A stretch of DNA of 64,000 nucleotides from NCBI RefSeq assembly GCF_022581195.2, contig NC_061459.1:12276001-12340000 (forward strand). Direction: 5' to 3'. This DNA is from Helicoverpa zea. Taxonomy: Eukaryota > Arthropoda > Insecta > Lepidoptera > Noctuidae. A program made the translations under genes and the position numbers. The notes below the pieces were generated by a model. It ran no database searches. It was not told the origin of the DNA and saw nothing but the letters and a program-made list of their open reading frames with translations. This document shows, piece by piece, positions 23,115 to 35,385 of this stretch (its first letter is position 1; each line of letters starts with the position of its first letter).

Positions 23115-23280
23115 GCTTTTTTACACGCTTTTTATTAGCTTCACCTGTATGTTTGTATGTTTGTAACCGACTTCTTTGGGCGCGATTTTGACCCACTTTA
23201 AACGGCCAGATTTCGTTCAAACTTTGTAGATTTATTGAGGACCGATGACAATACACTAATTTGATAAAATTATTCAATTT
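23115..23280 (+). repeat. Interspersed repeat flanking a foldback arm
   Basis: 'cttcacctgtatgtttgtat' is followed by 'gtaaccgacttctttgggcg' and 'gacccactttaaacggccag', then runs into the foldback arm at 23281. The sequence style (cttcacctg ... tttgacccact) is related to the 465-bp units at 33.5 kb. No termini could be fixed. Confidence 0.5.
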
Positions 23281-23792
23281 TTAACCGACTTCCCAAAAAG
23301 GAGGAGGTTACACATACACATAGATTACTCCGAGGTTTATAGACCGATTTACGTGATCCTTTTTTTGTTCGACTCGGAATAGCTGCCAGTTGGTCCCATA
23401 GTCATCAGCTCAGGATCTGATGATGGAAACCCTGAGAAATCGAGGGCAACCTTCGAAAGTTGTAGGCATACATAGGGTAAAAACTTGACACTCAGGTGTA
23501 CGCCTAAAAGCACTATTCAACTGTGAAGATTTGGAGCTGACCTGATGATGGAGACCAGAGAGGGTCCAGGGAACTCGACAACTGAATATGTAAACTACCT
23601 CGTGTTTGGGCTTAAATTATTTGTATTGACAAGACCTATGCAACAGTGAAGGTTTGGAGCTGACCTGATGATGGAGACCAGAGAAAGTCGAGGGAACTCG
23701 ACAACTGAATATGTAAAATACCTCGTTTGGACTTATATTCTTTGTATTGATGAGAACTTCCCACTTGTATGGATAGTGACAACTATTCGTAA
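23281..23792 (+). repeat. Foldback family, solitary arm
   Basis: Starts 'ttaaccgacttcccaaaaag' and 'gaggaggtta', then carries the family motif order: tccgaggtttatagaccga, ggatctgatgatggaaaccc, gaaatcgagggcaac, and two tandem units about 120 bp apart (ggagctgacctgatgatgga at 23536 and 23656). The second unit contains an intact GTCGAG-GGAA-CTCGAC stem-loop at 23687-23702. It ends where the family core hairpin should begin, so the second arm is missing. Confidence 0.7.
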
Positions 23793-24087
23793 TATCACCC
23801 GTGTCGTCACGTTACGCACCAAATCCTCAACCATCAAGAGACCAACATCCAAAATATGTATTTTACCCGTAGTTGAATAAGTTTTATGTTTTACGCATGT
23901 TATTTCCGTTTCTATTGCACTAAATTAATTTTTAGCAAGTATAGAATTAATCTCCGTTAAATTATCTCGACAATAGTATGCAAAATATCTTGATTCCTTT
24001 AACTAACAAGGCTAGGTTAGGCAGGTTTAAAATTAAAAAGCTATTATAAATAATCCAAACTAAAAAGTAGAAAATAAATAATAGTTT

Positions 24088-25216
24088 TAAAAAAACTAAA
24101 AAACACGCTTTTCATAGAAAACCAAACTAAAAAAAATAGAAAATAAATTTTAATGAATTTAAATTAAGAAAATAGTGTTAAAAATTTCAATGAATATAAA
24201 TTAATAATAGTGTGAATAAAAAAAAATATTTAAAAAAAGCGTGGGGTGCTTTTTAAGATATTCTCGAAATGATAACACTCTACTCATATCCGTCAATAAA
24301 ATATTTATAACTATTGACACGATGCAATGCACCCCGTGCTTTTTTAAATATTTTTTTTTATTCACACTATTTAACTGTATGTCTCTTCCAGACCTCGGGA
24401 CTACAGAGTCCCGGATTTTTGGGAGGCGAACGTGGGGCCGAAGCCAACACGCTGAAGCCCTTTTGAGACAACTTTAATGAAATGGTGACACAAAACCGAC
24501 GATTATCCCTGTATACACTATAGAAATGTACCCAAGGACAATCCCCGGTTCTGTGCTAAACTATTGCTAACTATGGATGAAAACTACTTGGGCTATTGTG
24601 ATGGGATGCTAATGGACTAGGAATGGGGAAACTACGGGAACTATGGCACCTGCCGATGACAATGTATTAAATACATGTTAAAATGGCAGGTGGAGACTCG
24701 CCAACTCACTTACTGGGCCCCCGGGAATCAGTCACTGAAAAGCAACAAGAGGGCAACAGGTACATGAGCGGCTGAGAAGGGTGAGGATACCTCGGCGGAC
24801 TTTAAACGCAGATCACGCGCTCCCTGTGGGTCCAGCATCACCGGCCCACTCGCCACTTACCACGAGGCACCTACCCTCCGAGCAGGACTAACCTTGCTCT
24901 AGCGACTCCACTCTGACCGGCCGATGAAGGCAAGCCAAGAGGCGGGAGACCTATCCCCCGTCATGCTTCACTCCGGCAAGCCGGAGATGGGGGACAGTAT
25001 ACTCTCCCTGGAGCACTCGGATATATAGCCCCGCGGAGTCGCTACTCCCCGTCATCCGCCTCAGATGCCCTGCGGGGCATTATTCACACTATTATTAATT
25101 TATATCATTCATTGAAATTTTTAACACTATTTTCTTAATTTAAATTCATTAAAATTTATTTTCTATTTTTTTTAGTTTGGTTTTCTATAAAAAGCGTGTT
25201 TTTTAGTTTTTTTTTT
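24088..25216. mobile_element. Foldback MITE (about 160-bp arms) split by a retroposon
   Basis: The left arm (about 24088-24252) reads forward through 'actaaaaaacacgcttttc', 'aagaaaatagtgttaaaaat' and 'gcgtggggtgc'. Its complement is found at 24328-24371 and, after a 708-bp interruption, at 25094-25216. With the interruption removed, the element is a hairpin of about 420 bp with a loop of about 75 nt. Arms differ by only a few bases and homopolymer lengths. Confidence 0.8.
24372..25079 (-). mobile_element. GC-rich retroposon insertion, probable LINE 3' fragment
   Basis: Inserted in one arm of the foldback MITE and flanked by an exact 14-bp duplication, ttattcacactatt (24358-24371 and 25080-25093). 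It is clearly more GC-rich than its surroundings. On the minus strand it starts inside a short open stretch of about 40 codons and continues as non-coding sequence ('gggactctgtagtcccgagg' near its end). This fits a 5'-truncated LINE with a long 3' UTR and no poly(A). The clade is uncertain. Confidence 0.65.
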
Positions 25217-25235
25217 ACAGATCATAAATAGACGT

Positions 25236-25318
25236 GGCGTGGTGATTAATGCTCAATCCTTCTCCGTGTGAGAGGAGGCCTGTGCCCAGCAGTGGGACGG
25301 TAAAAAGGCTGTAACAGA
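25236..25318 (+). mobile_element. 83-bp RTE-type LINE end with 19-bp target duplication
   Basis: 'gaggcctgtgcccagcagtg' 'ggacgg' is the C-terminal EA.AQQW signature of lepidopteran RTE-type LINEs. The fragment is bounded by an exact 19-bp repeat, acagatcataaatagacgt (25217-25235 and 25319-25337). It is an extreme 5' truncation, or a SINE borrowing the RTE tail. Confidence 0.75.
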
Positions 25319-25337
25319 ACAGATCATAAATAGACGT

Positions 25338-27783
25338 AGGTAATGCAACTGTGAGTGGGTTTGCTAATTATGATTCTATTGTTAAATGATTAGTCTTAAA
25401 TTGAGATGAAAATGTTTGGTGAATATACCTAATTATGTTAACTGCCACCAGGAAGTAGTCTTCTTTTGACAAGGAAAATATAGGCTTGTCTGCAAAGATC
25501 TTTAGGAGGAAAATACCTACTTTTTATATCAATTTCCTGTTAATCGGAAACACCATCAATGGTTTTATTTTCCTTTTGCGCGAAACATCGCGAATACAGC
25601 ATAATAAATCAGACTTTAATCCTGATTAATCATTTAATCCTCTGATTAAGGTTCTCAATTAAAACCGAGGGTACCAAATGAGCTGAAGAACTTAATTAGC
25701 TGAGTGAGCGTGAGATTCATGCGAGAATACTATGTGCTGTGATGCCGACCTTTTCATATCAACTGACTTTACTTTTGATGACTTTAAGCATATTATATTA
25801 AGTATACTTAAGTACTTAAATTATGTTATGTAATTCTGTATTAGTTATGATATAAAGAAGTTGTAGATAAACTTCTCTACCTATATTATACCAATAGTAA
25901 ATAGCATACACCTAACAAAGTTAATCATATCGTCCAGATGCCTGACTGTGCCTGATGAATTCCGGCTACTAGAAGTTTTCATGCGTTTTCTACAAAAGAA
26001 ATAACAGGATCATAACAATGAAAATAATCGTGACCTTGATAACAAGATACCTATAACCTTGCGAACTCCCAAGACAATAAAACAAACTTGAACAAAATAA
26101 AAAATTAATCCCATCAACTCAACAGCAGAAGTATGACGTCATAGAAACAGGGGCTGAGCCCAAAATAAGTAATTAATAACCCCGGGATCAATTAGCGAAA
26201 GTTTGGCTAATTGCCCCTTAACTTGCCGTAGATCGAGTTCAATTTGTTACTCGTACCATTTGATTCTTAATTCCGTTCGATCAAGGAAGTCTTAATTAAT
26301 TGATTTTTAATCAAGTTCGTTATTTCTTTGTTGGGCTGAGATTGTTGGGGGGTGTCCGATTTGGAAGGTTTAGCGGAATTAGAAGGCGGTAAGGTAGTAG
26401 TGAGTTGATGAAATAAAGGCAGAAATGGTTAATGATGGATATTAGTTATCTGTTACCTGTCAATTGAATTTTGTCAATTTTAATTATTCAAGCAAACATT
26501 TTAAATTTTTAACAAGATATTAACCTATAAGAATTACGATCTACACATATTTGGTTGCAAAACAACACCGTGCTTTCTGCTTTCCGTTCTCAAAATTTAA
26601 ATGATTATAAAAATACTTTTTTTTTTTTTTCTCCCCATGATAGGTATATTTAAAAACATCCGATAATAGCTTAGTAACCAGCAAACAGGTATTCAAAAAA
26701 TTACGGTGATATAATAACCATTTTTTGCGGAAAAAGGGCAAAAGATTTTCAATAATATTGTGAAGGCGTTATCATCTATTATAAAAAAAAACTTATTGTC
26801 ACCTTATAATTTTAGGTTGCCTATTGAATTCTGAAGGTTTCATATGATATTGGCTAAGTATAAATACATGACAAAGCTATTGTCAAGCTACCTTGATGAC
26901 AAATCAAATTATATACTTACCTAATATCAGTTCAAAAGGAATTTAATAAAACAGCTTTTGTGATATAACTTGGTTTGAATTGATTTTTAAACCTACATAA
27001 CGAATGTCAATATAAGTAAGTGGGCAACAACCGATGTAATAAATCTCTAGGTAGGTACGATATTTTATAATATCGCATACACACAGCACGCTATGCCTAG
27101 TCCTAAAATAAAAATGTAACAGTTTTGTGTATGACATAATAAGCAATGCGTACAATTCTCGCTGGAGAAGTTACAGCAATGACCGTTGAAGAACCCCGTA
27201 ACTCTCAAAACAGGTGAAAAAAGACAAACTTGGTTTTGGATGATATTTTTCATATCGCGCGAATCCGTCGCGGGCGACACGACACTTGACATGCGAATGA
27301 ATGTAAAACCATTGATTATACATATACTTATACAAACTGTCGTCGTGGCATGAAGTTTCAATTTTGTCAGAATTAAATTCAACTAATATTTTAGTCGACA
27401 TTCGCCATTAAACACCGTAAAAATTATTAAAAAACCTCGTTCTTAAAAAAAACCGCTTCACGTTCCGTTGATCTTAAACAAAACGTATGTAGAAACAATT
27501 GTACCTTCCCTTGCTACCTTAAAATGTTCCGTCCCGTTCGCGTATCTATGATTGTTATTGTATCTCCGTTTCGTGTTCATATTCTATTTTCCTTTACATC
27601 TAAACTGTGACGGTTTTTCGTCATGATCCCATAGTTGGATGGGTTTAGGTGCTGGTTTTTCATGGTAAGTTCTCTTTGACTTTAGCGTTAGTGTTAGACG
27701 TATCTTTCATTCATTAACACTGAGATTACAGAATTAAGACTAATTTAAAAACCAAGATACCACAGATTTTAATGTTATTATAC
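25338..27783. other. No feature seen; unique-looking DNA
   Basis: AT-rich with several evenly spaced short non-repetitive GC-richer patches (for example 26150-26260, around 'ggggctgagcccaaaataag'). These could be conserved non-coding sequence, but nothing in the window alone can show that. No gene is supported. Confidence 0.45.
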
Positions 27784-28741
27784 TTCGGCCGTTCAGAGAA
27801 TGCGTTCCTGACACCTATCAGTTAGTCACGACTAGTGATGGGCACAACATAACACTGAGTTCGTTACCGTTCCTTCAAAATGAACCGCCGCATTATTTTA
27901 AGATTATTTTCGTTTTAAATTGGCGGAATCATTTGTTTTATATTTTAGTTATTTAAGTGGAAACCAAAAAAAGGTAATATTCATATAATAAAATTGTTTT
28001 ATTTATTCTTTGTTACAAGTACATTGAATTGAATGTGCGAACAGAATATTAATCAGACTCCGATTTGCTTGAGGAGGTGGTGTCTTCATCATCATCTTCG
28101 CCTACATGTATAATTATATTATTATCAATAACAGAATCAATCCTGATATCTCGGTCTAACAAAAGCCGGGTAATCAAATAAAAACAGATCGAAAACACTT
28201 GAAAAACGTGGTCTATGCGCACGAAACGACAACGGACGACTGTTTTAGCGTCACAAAATGGCGGCCCATAACGCCATTTGGGGTTACCATTTTTAATCTA
28301 AGTATAAAAATGCGGTTTGGTCATAGTTTTATTTTTATATTTCATAAAAGTTATAATTAAGTCTTATAGTCCATTATTTTCCAATTCTTAAAAAGAAAAT
28401 CAAAACGTATTATTTTATATTATAACTGTATAAGAACAGATTACGATACTTGCCTGTTATTTTTAGCACAGCACTACAAAATATAAACCGCTGACATAAC
28501 CTTGTAATAGCGCAGTATAGATTTAGAAAAATATTGTTTACCAAGTTATTTGACACTCAGTTTGGCACAAAATTATAACATTCATTGATTATTGATATAA
28601 TAATGTTGTTTTAATGCTCCTCAATTGTTAAAACGGTAAACAACCAGCAAAAATATTTTTATCGTAACTGCAACGCCATTGCAAAGTTACGTCGTCAGTT
28701 CAATCGCGACGTGTCAGGAACGCATTCTCTGAATGGCCGAA
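27784..28741. mobile_element. Terminal-inverted-repeat DNA transposon, type unknown
   Basis: The ends ttcggccgttcagagaatgc / its complement with one change, continuing through gttcctgacac, give terminal inverted repeats of about 32 bp. Flanks carry TATA on both sides, compatible with a TA target duplication. Total about 958 bp. The inside is not a hairpin. It includes 'tagtgatgggca', a hAT-like terminal motif, but with no partner. A non-autonomous derivative is most likely. Confidence 0.7.
28049..28297 (-). pseudogene. Possible transposase C-terminal remnant, unidentified
   Basis: An 82-codon minus-strand open stretch within the element at 27784-28741, with no start codon. It ends in an acidic/serine tail (GEDDDEDTTSSSSKSESD) like the tail of the transposase remnant at 50955. 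No catalytic motif is visible. It could be chance coding, but the low-complexity acidic tail next to one element end is typical of transposase C-termini. Confidence 0.3.
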
Positions 28742-31700
28742 CTATAAAATAAATAGCCTTCAGTTCCTGTCAGATAAATTTTAATATTACAGTTTTTTTT
28801 AGTTATCATACTCAAAAGCAACGACATTTTTTTCAGAAAGTAATACATATAATACCAAAGAGGCAGTTTACACAGTCTGAATATTTGAACGATCCTCCTC
28901 ACGAGCTTTAAGAAATACACACCAAAACCGTCACCATCCAAAAAACTCCCTATGAATAAATTAACCGAATGAATGAAGGTGCACCAGTCACAATTCGTCG
29001 GACATTTGCTATCAATAATTCAGTCGGGCGGTCGCGATCTCGTCCAATCTCTGATTTATACGCGAACACATTCAATGTACGCGCTCCTGATGGAATACTG
29101 AATTAGTCCCCGTAAATAAAGTTTTGAATTTTGCCCGATCGTATTTTAGATCTGTTTTAGAATTGATTTTTGGGGGCGAAGTATGGGGGATTGATTTGGA
29201 ACTGGATTCTGGGTTGGAGAATTTGTAAAGGCAGAGATTTCAACCGGTGCGCGGCATGATGCACACAAATGCTTCTTCTGGTGTTCTCGCACTAGCAAAC
29301 AAAACAACAAAATGCTGTGCGTACATTTCCTAAAATTTCCGCGAAATTGCAATTTTTGTTTGCTAATACCATGCTAGTATGTACTCGCGCCAATTGGCTC
29401 ATTACATAATGGTAAGTAAATGCCGAAAAAGTCATATGTTTTTGAGGCAATTATGTACTTATAGTAAGTACCTATATCACTGGCTGTCTTCATAAAAACA
29501 AATACCAAAACCAAACATAAGAACACTACTTACGGACAGTCGTGTAAAATCCCAAAATCCCAAAAACCTTTATTTCAATCCTTTAAAACTCATTACAAAA
29601 CCAAAATTGCATCAATCATCCAGGGTTAGAATTTAATGAAATAACCTGTGTTTGTACGTAAAAATTCCGAAGTCATTACTATATCAGGGGTGGGCAGCAT
29701 TTGTTCATCAATAATTCAGAGGGTCTCACTCAATCCGGACCCGCTAACGAGATTACTGGACAATGTTGCTACACGCTTTTACACGTCGGATTTATATCAA
29801 TTTTGTAGGTATTTTTGTTGGGTGATTATTTTTATTGGGTAGGTGTGATTGTTGGTGTATTATCTATGTTAAATGTTATATTATATGTTAGGTTCTAAAG
29901 TTTTTTTTTTATTATTTTTTATTAGATTTTTTTGTTTCAAGTTTTTTTTATTACAATTCAACTTATTTATTTATAGTAATAAACGAAAGGTAACGTAGGT
30001 AATTACTTAAATTTTTGATTACCGGAAAAAAATCATTACCGAAAAAAGTTTAATATTATTTTAAATAAGTAGTCAGACTTTTGTACGATAACCTTTTTTT
30101 ATTTAAAATTAATTAACCTTACTTAATTGCAAAATAAGCCAATAATACAATACCTACAAACCCATTTTATATTATTTAATTACTGTATTCGTCCCTACGT
30201 AGGCCAAGGTTCAATTTATTGACTTTTTTTTAGTATTGTTAACATTCATTTTACCCCAGTAAATAAACTAGCAGCGATTTAAACTACAAAACCTAGTGCT
30301 GAATAAAATAAAGTGTTAGGTACCGTTTAAACAAAAACCGTAAACCGTGTTTATTGAAATAGGATCAACTTTTATCGTTTATTTATTGTGACTATGCATC
30401 TGTTCTCTGGTACCAATAAAACGTTTATTAGATAATACTATTTTATTCCCACTGATAAATCAATAAACCAGTTTTTATTTCACAGATCTCGAAGATTTTA
30501 TGAGCTAATAAATCTATTATTTCGATATCATTGAATCCGAATAGAATATTAGGTAGCTCTTAATGAAAATTTATTGTGACATGATACAGTTTCGTAGAAA
30601 AATAAAGCAATACTTTTTCTGAAATTTTGCCACTAGAATAAGAATTCCATGTAATACCTAGATAAGCGAAAGCTAAGAATCTAACCATATTAGATTAAGA
30701 TTAGAACATTCTTTTACAGTGCGAAGATACAATATAAATATATTTTTTTTATAACTACGCCTCAGAGTTGTCTCGACGTTTTACCTCCTCTACTCTGAAA
30801 TATTTTTTCACTCATCGTTCTTTTAGTGCCTATTACAAACCTTTGATAACAATCTGTTCCGATTGTTAATTGAAAAGTCTAGAACCAGAAAATGAGGACC
30901 AGTATCTATATGCTGCTTATCCGATTGCAGCAAATGATTCACGATAAAACATGGAGAACAGCTAGTGTTGAATATCTAAAAGAACAATTGAATGACCATC
31001 CAAAGGGCACATAAAAGCTAAGCTTCTTTTATTTACGTTCTCAAAGTATTTCCAGCAAAATATTGCAGGATAGTAATGCGGCTTCCAAGAAGATGTCTTA
31101 GCAGTATTTGTTGTGACGTCTCTCGCTTTGGGATATAAGAAAATCTAGATCCATTCGCCTTACTTATTCAGACTTTTGTGGGTAAGTATTAAATGGGTTA
31201 CCTAATTTTATTTTGTCCTGTAAACCTATCGCATTCGAAGTAAAAGTAGGCTATTATGTCTTTATGATCATTAGCCAAGTTCCCACAAACGTACATAAAT
31301 TCATCATCAGCCTTTTTATCGTCCCACTGCTGGACACGTATCTTATCTCGCATAGAGTAGAATCGAAGAAAATGATTGGATAAATCCACACAAGCTTACC
31401 ATCTTTCATGTTTATAATTTTAGTAACATTTCATCATATCTACCATCAACTGTAGTATAGATATAGATCGGTAGGTTAGATATAGTATCTAGGTGTACCT
31501 TTGTATAATCGGAATCGCTTTAATTATTTCAAAGACTCCCACATTACATGCAAACGGACAAAAACCTTTTGTTTTAAATACAGAAGAACCAGTTAATATA
31601 AAATCGAGTGAATACAACTAGTTGCTATTAGTTGATTGTATAGCAATCTGGTAGAGTGCAAGACAATTGCTAATACGGACTTTGAAGTTAACGCAATTTA

Positions 31701-33487
31701 ATACAACGATACCTACTTGCTACCTGGAGATTAAACCCATTCTTAGTATGTACCTAGAGAAAATGTTAACTTTCTAATGCAGTAAGCTTCAAGTTCAAGT
31801 AGCAAACTCTTAGTATTCTTACCAGCGTTCTAAATGTCAAAGTAGGTACCTATCTATATTTTTTCAAAATTCGTAATATCATCATCATCATCCACCTGCC
31901 CTTATCACAATTTTATTTGGGGTCGACACAGCATTTTTTCTCCTTCTATACTTTTTTATCTGCCGTCATCTCCTAGGTAACATTATTTTAGTCAATATAT
32001 ACCTACTTCCCTAACTAAATGTTTTGGGAAGATTTCCAATGATAAAATTTAAATCAAACAAAGGGATTTTTTCCATAAAACAAAAAATCCGTGCATTTAC
32101 CTCACTTAACCACTCTATCGCCACAAGGAACATGCTAACTCTTTTCCAAAGTTAGAAAAGAAATATTTCCCGTAACGCCGTAAATCCCATAAGATTACCC
32201 TTCATCGGTTAAGTCCATACCCCTGAATGGGCTCGCTAATCTCTTTCTGTGAATATTGTACGAACAAAAATCACATGATATTAGATCGATTCTAAGGTGG
32301 TATTCCCACTATAGGAAATATAGGAAGTGGTGAAGAGTGGGCGTTTTGGGAGCTGTCTTTTGTTTTGACGTTCGGAAAATGCTGATTTATCCAACTAGTT
32401 TGAATAAAAGTTTTTGAGTTTGAGTACTTATGCTAGCAAGCACTAGCTGTTCTTACTGTATGTTATCGCCCCTACTGTCTTTATAAACTTTGATCATAGT
32501 GTAAAAGTGGGTAAGACGTCGTAAAATCTTGATATTATTTAAGTGAAATTCGTATTATCAACTACCTAGCCTTTTCCTAACTATGTTGGAGTTTTTTTCC
32601 AGTACAACTGGATGTATCTGGGTACTAATATTTTACACTACTTACCGGCCCTCTTCAACCTAATTTCCCACCAACCTAATTTCTTCAAAAATTAAATAAC
32701 GAAGTTTTCGTTGTGATGGTGGAAACGCAGCCTAAGGAATGCCGTTCAATAATTCAGCTCAACAGTGTGACTCGGGGTTTATCGGGGCTATTATATGATG
32801 AGGGTAGTTCTGGGTGGAAATATTGGGGTGAGTTCTGATGAATTGATTTCTATTATATATTGATGAGTTAAAATACTCAGTATGGCAATTGCTTTATGAA
32901 TTATGAACTCACGGACACTGAGACATTAGAAATGATGAAATTTAATTAAAAAATCCTCTTATTCCGGGAATATTTTTTAATGTCACTTGGCCATAAAAAA
33001 ACACGAAAAATTCATTTTAATGTCAAGTGCTAGTACAAAAATAATTCTACCTAATTCCGTTTCCTGAATTTAGATACAAATTATGAAATTAAACTCTATA
33101 AATACACAAGTGTGTACTAAAATAGACCATTGAGTACATAAACTGAATAACATTAATTTTATCTCGTTTTTGTGAACTAGGAATATGATATTAGCTATCC
33201 GGTAAAGTTATAATTTAATTAGTCCTGACTTCGTGAAGTTGAGATACTGAAATGTTAATGTACGTCCAGTTTATTTATAATTTGTGTTTAGTGTTAGGCT
33301 TTGCTAGTAATGTAGGCAGATATCAATTGTGTGAAACATATATTATTGTACGTATTTGGTAGGTAGATATTTATTTTACAGAAAAAAAAAAACATTTTGG
33401 AATTTTGATTTGAATGTAAAATGTGAAATAGAAAACAGATTTTTGACGACAACGCGTTTATTTCTTGATCAAATTCATTTTTATTTT
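28742..33487. other. AT-rich non-coding DNA with scattered retroposon scraps
   Basis: No gene is supported. Region 29000-29420 is less AT-rich and contains 'gcgcggcatgatgcacacaa'; it may be regulatory, but no core promoter is evident. Around 29880-30120 the sequence is nearly all A/T. Diverged 5S-type SINE tails are visible near 31877-31930 ('atcatcatcatccacctgcc') and 32568-32650 ('cctagccttttcctaactat', minus-strand sense). Confidence 0.5.
31308..31400 (-). mobile_element. RTE-type LINE 3' remnant
   Basis: Minus-strand reading gives 'gtccagcagtgggacgataa' then 'aaaggctgatgatgaa', the C-terminal and (ATG)n-tail signature of lepidopteran RTE elements. It is diverged and strongly truncated. 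Confidence 0.6.
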
Positions 33488-33952
33488 ACAAGCTTTTATT
33501 TTTACTTTCACCTGTCCCGTTGTCTGTAATCAAATCTTGCAACTTAAATTTGATCCACTTCCCGGTTTCCGATTGAGCTGAAATTTAGAATACATGTATA
33601 AATCGGATGACAATGCAATGTCATTGTGACATAGAGCTGATCTGATGATGGAGCTGGAAGGTGGCCATAGGAACTCCGTAATTAAATGATGCAACCCTAT
33701 CGAGTTTGAGCTCATTAGATTCGTCTTGACATGATATTACATATCATGTGAACGAACTACGGACTTCATAACGGAATAACGCTGCTACGCGCTGCGGACT
33801 ACGTCGTAGTAAATCTCGAATTAAAAATAGAGGTACAGTAGACTGCACATCAGTGGTAACTGTCATGCACCTTAACTCAATAGTAATAAGTACGATTTTC
33901 CTATGAAACTGTTACCACTGACGTGAAGTTGACTGTACTAAAAAGTTAAAAT
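33488..33952 (-). repeat. 465-bp tandem unit, copy 1
   Basis: Starts 'acaagcttttatt', continues 'ctttcacctgtcccgttgtc', includes a foldback-related block (gagctgatctgatgatggag) and ends with an internal imperfect hairpin at 33833-33938 (gtacagt...cagtggtaac / gttaccactg...actgtac). The next unit follows with no spacer. Identical 61-codon frames in both copies are a by-product of duplication and not genes. Confidence 0.9.
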
Positions 33953-34417
33953 TACAAGCTTTTTATTTACTTTCACCTGTCCCGTTGTCTGTAATCAAAT
34001 CTTGCAACTTAAATTTGATCCACTTCCCGGTTTCCGATTGAGCTGAAATTTAGAATACATGTATAAATCGGATGACAATGCAATGTCATTGTGACATAGA
34101 GCTGATCTGATGATGGAGCTGGAAGGTGGCCATAGGAACTCCGTAATTAAATGATGCAACCCTATCGAGTTTGAGCTCATTAGATTCGTCTTGACATGAT
34201 ATTACATATCATGTGAACGAACTACGGACTTCATAACGGAATAACGCTGCTACGCGCTGCGGACTACGTCGTAGTAAATCTCGAATTAAAAATAGAGGTA
34301 CAGTAGACTGCACATCAGTGGTAACTGTCATGCACCTTAACTCAATAGTAATAAGTACGATTTTCCTATGAAACTGTTACCACTGACGTGAAGTTGACTG
34401 TACTAAAAAGTTAAAAA
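33953..34417 (-). repeat. 465-bp tandem unit, copy 2
   Basis: Essentially identical to copy 1, apart from homopolymer differences at the start. The hairpin recurs at 34298-34403. Such identity in non-coding DNA implies a very recent duplication, gene conversion or an assembly artefact. Confidence 0.9.
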
Positions 34418-34856
34418 TAAAATTAAAGAAAAAAGAACCTTTTTAAAAACAAGCTTTTATTTAAATGCTCTAAAAAGAAAAAAAAAACATTTTACACTAA
34501 AACTTTTACTGTTAACTTATAACGTAATTTAAAATTTTACACATTTGACACAATTTATATATTTTAAAAGCTTGTCGCGAGATCTATTATTATAGAGAAT
34601 ATATTATTATATGAGTATTCGTATTACTAAGTATTCGTATTATCTTAGTTTTATAATTTTAATAGGCAGCAGGTACGAATACTTAGATCTCGCGACAAGC
34701 TTTTAAAATATATAAATTGTGTCAAATGTGTAAAATTTTAAATTACGTTATAAGTTAACAGTAAAAGTTTTAGTGTAAAATGTTTTTTTTTTCTTTTTAG
34801 AGCATTTAAATAAAAGCTTGTTTTTAAAAAGGTTCTTTTTTCTTTAATTTTATTTT
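34414..34856. repeat. Palindrome with 173-bp arms and 97-bp spacer
   Basis: Left arm 34414-34586 and right arm 34684-34856 are reverse complements with no mismatch that I could find, including equal runs of ten A/T. The spacer contains a doubled gtattcgtatta and its partial complement tacgaatac. If transcribed, it would give a long perfect hairpin RNA. It directly adjoins tandem copy 2, and 'acaagcttttattta' occurs near the start of the tandem units and inside both arms. Confidence 0.9.
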
Positions 34857-35385
34857 AAATAAGTACCTCTTTGACTTCAAAGTACAAAATTTTAACTGAA
34901 TTGAACCCCAATTCTTGTAAGATGAAAAAACGAATGAAAACACTTACAACTATCTAATTGCAATAATAATATTGCCTTGGAATATTTAAAAGTGAAGCAA
35001 GTATAACTACCTCCAAAAACTACTTCCCTTATGAAGGATACCTAAGTATTGAATTTAGTCATTGCAAATGGACATTTCAATATACCGTCATCCAGAGTAT
35101 TTTGGTTCGGAAACCCGAGCATTCCTCGAAGGGATACTTCGAAACAATAATAATGCAATGTTTACTTTATATATTTTGTCAAACTAGTTCACAAAGTCCC
35201 ATTTTATTTGGGGTTTTTCCTCGTATGTGTGTTAGGGTAAGTAAGTTCAAAATGGTGTCGAAACTTTTTTATTTTAATATTTTATATTTCTATGAATAGA
35301 AGACTATAGGTGCTATTTTTATGCTAAATATTTTTTTTTGATTTGGGATATTTATTCATAAAAATATTCCAAGATTATATTAAAA
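34857..35385. other. No feature seen
   Basis: AT-rich spacer. A 65-codon frame at 35102-35299 has no recognisable feature and I do not call it a gene. Confidence 0.5.

Noticed and set aside
23407..23440. CTGATGA followed by GAAA, resembling a hammerhead ribozyme core, in the foldback units
   Set aside because: Between CTGATGA and GAAA no proper helix II can form; in the related units, where ctgatga is followed by a 3-bp tgg-aga-cca stem, the next bases are GAG instead of the invariant GAA. Helices I and III were not found.
33530..34180. Two identical 61-codon frames as duplicated genes
   Set aside because: They are identical because the whole 465-bp repeat is duplicated; the sequence is part of an interspersed repeat without protein features.
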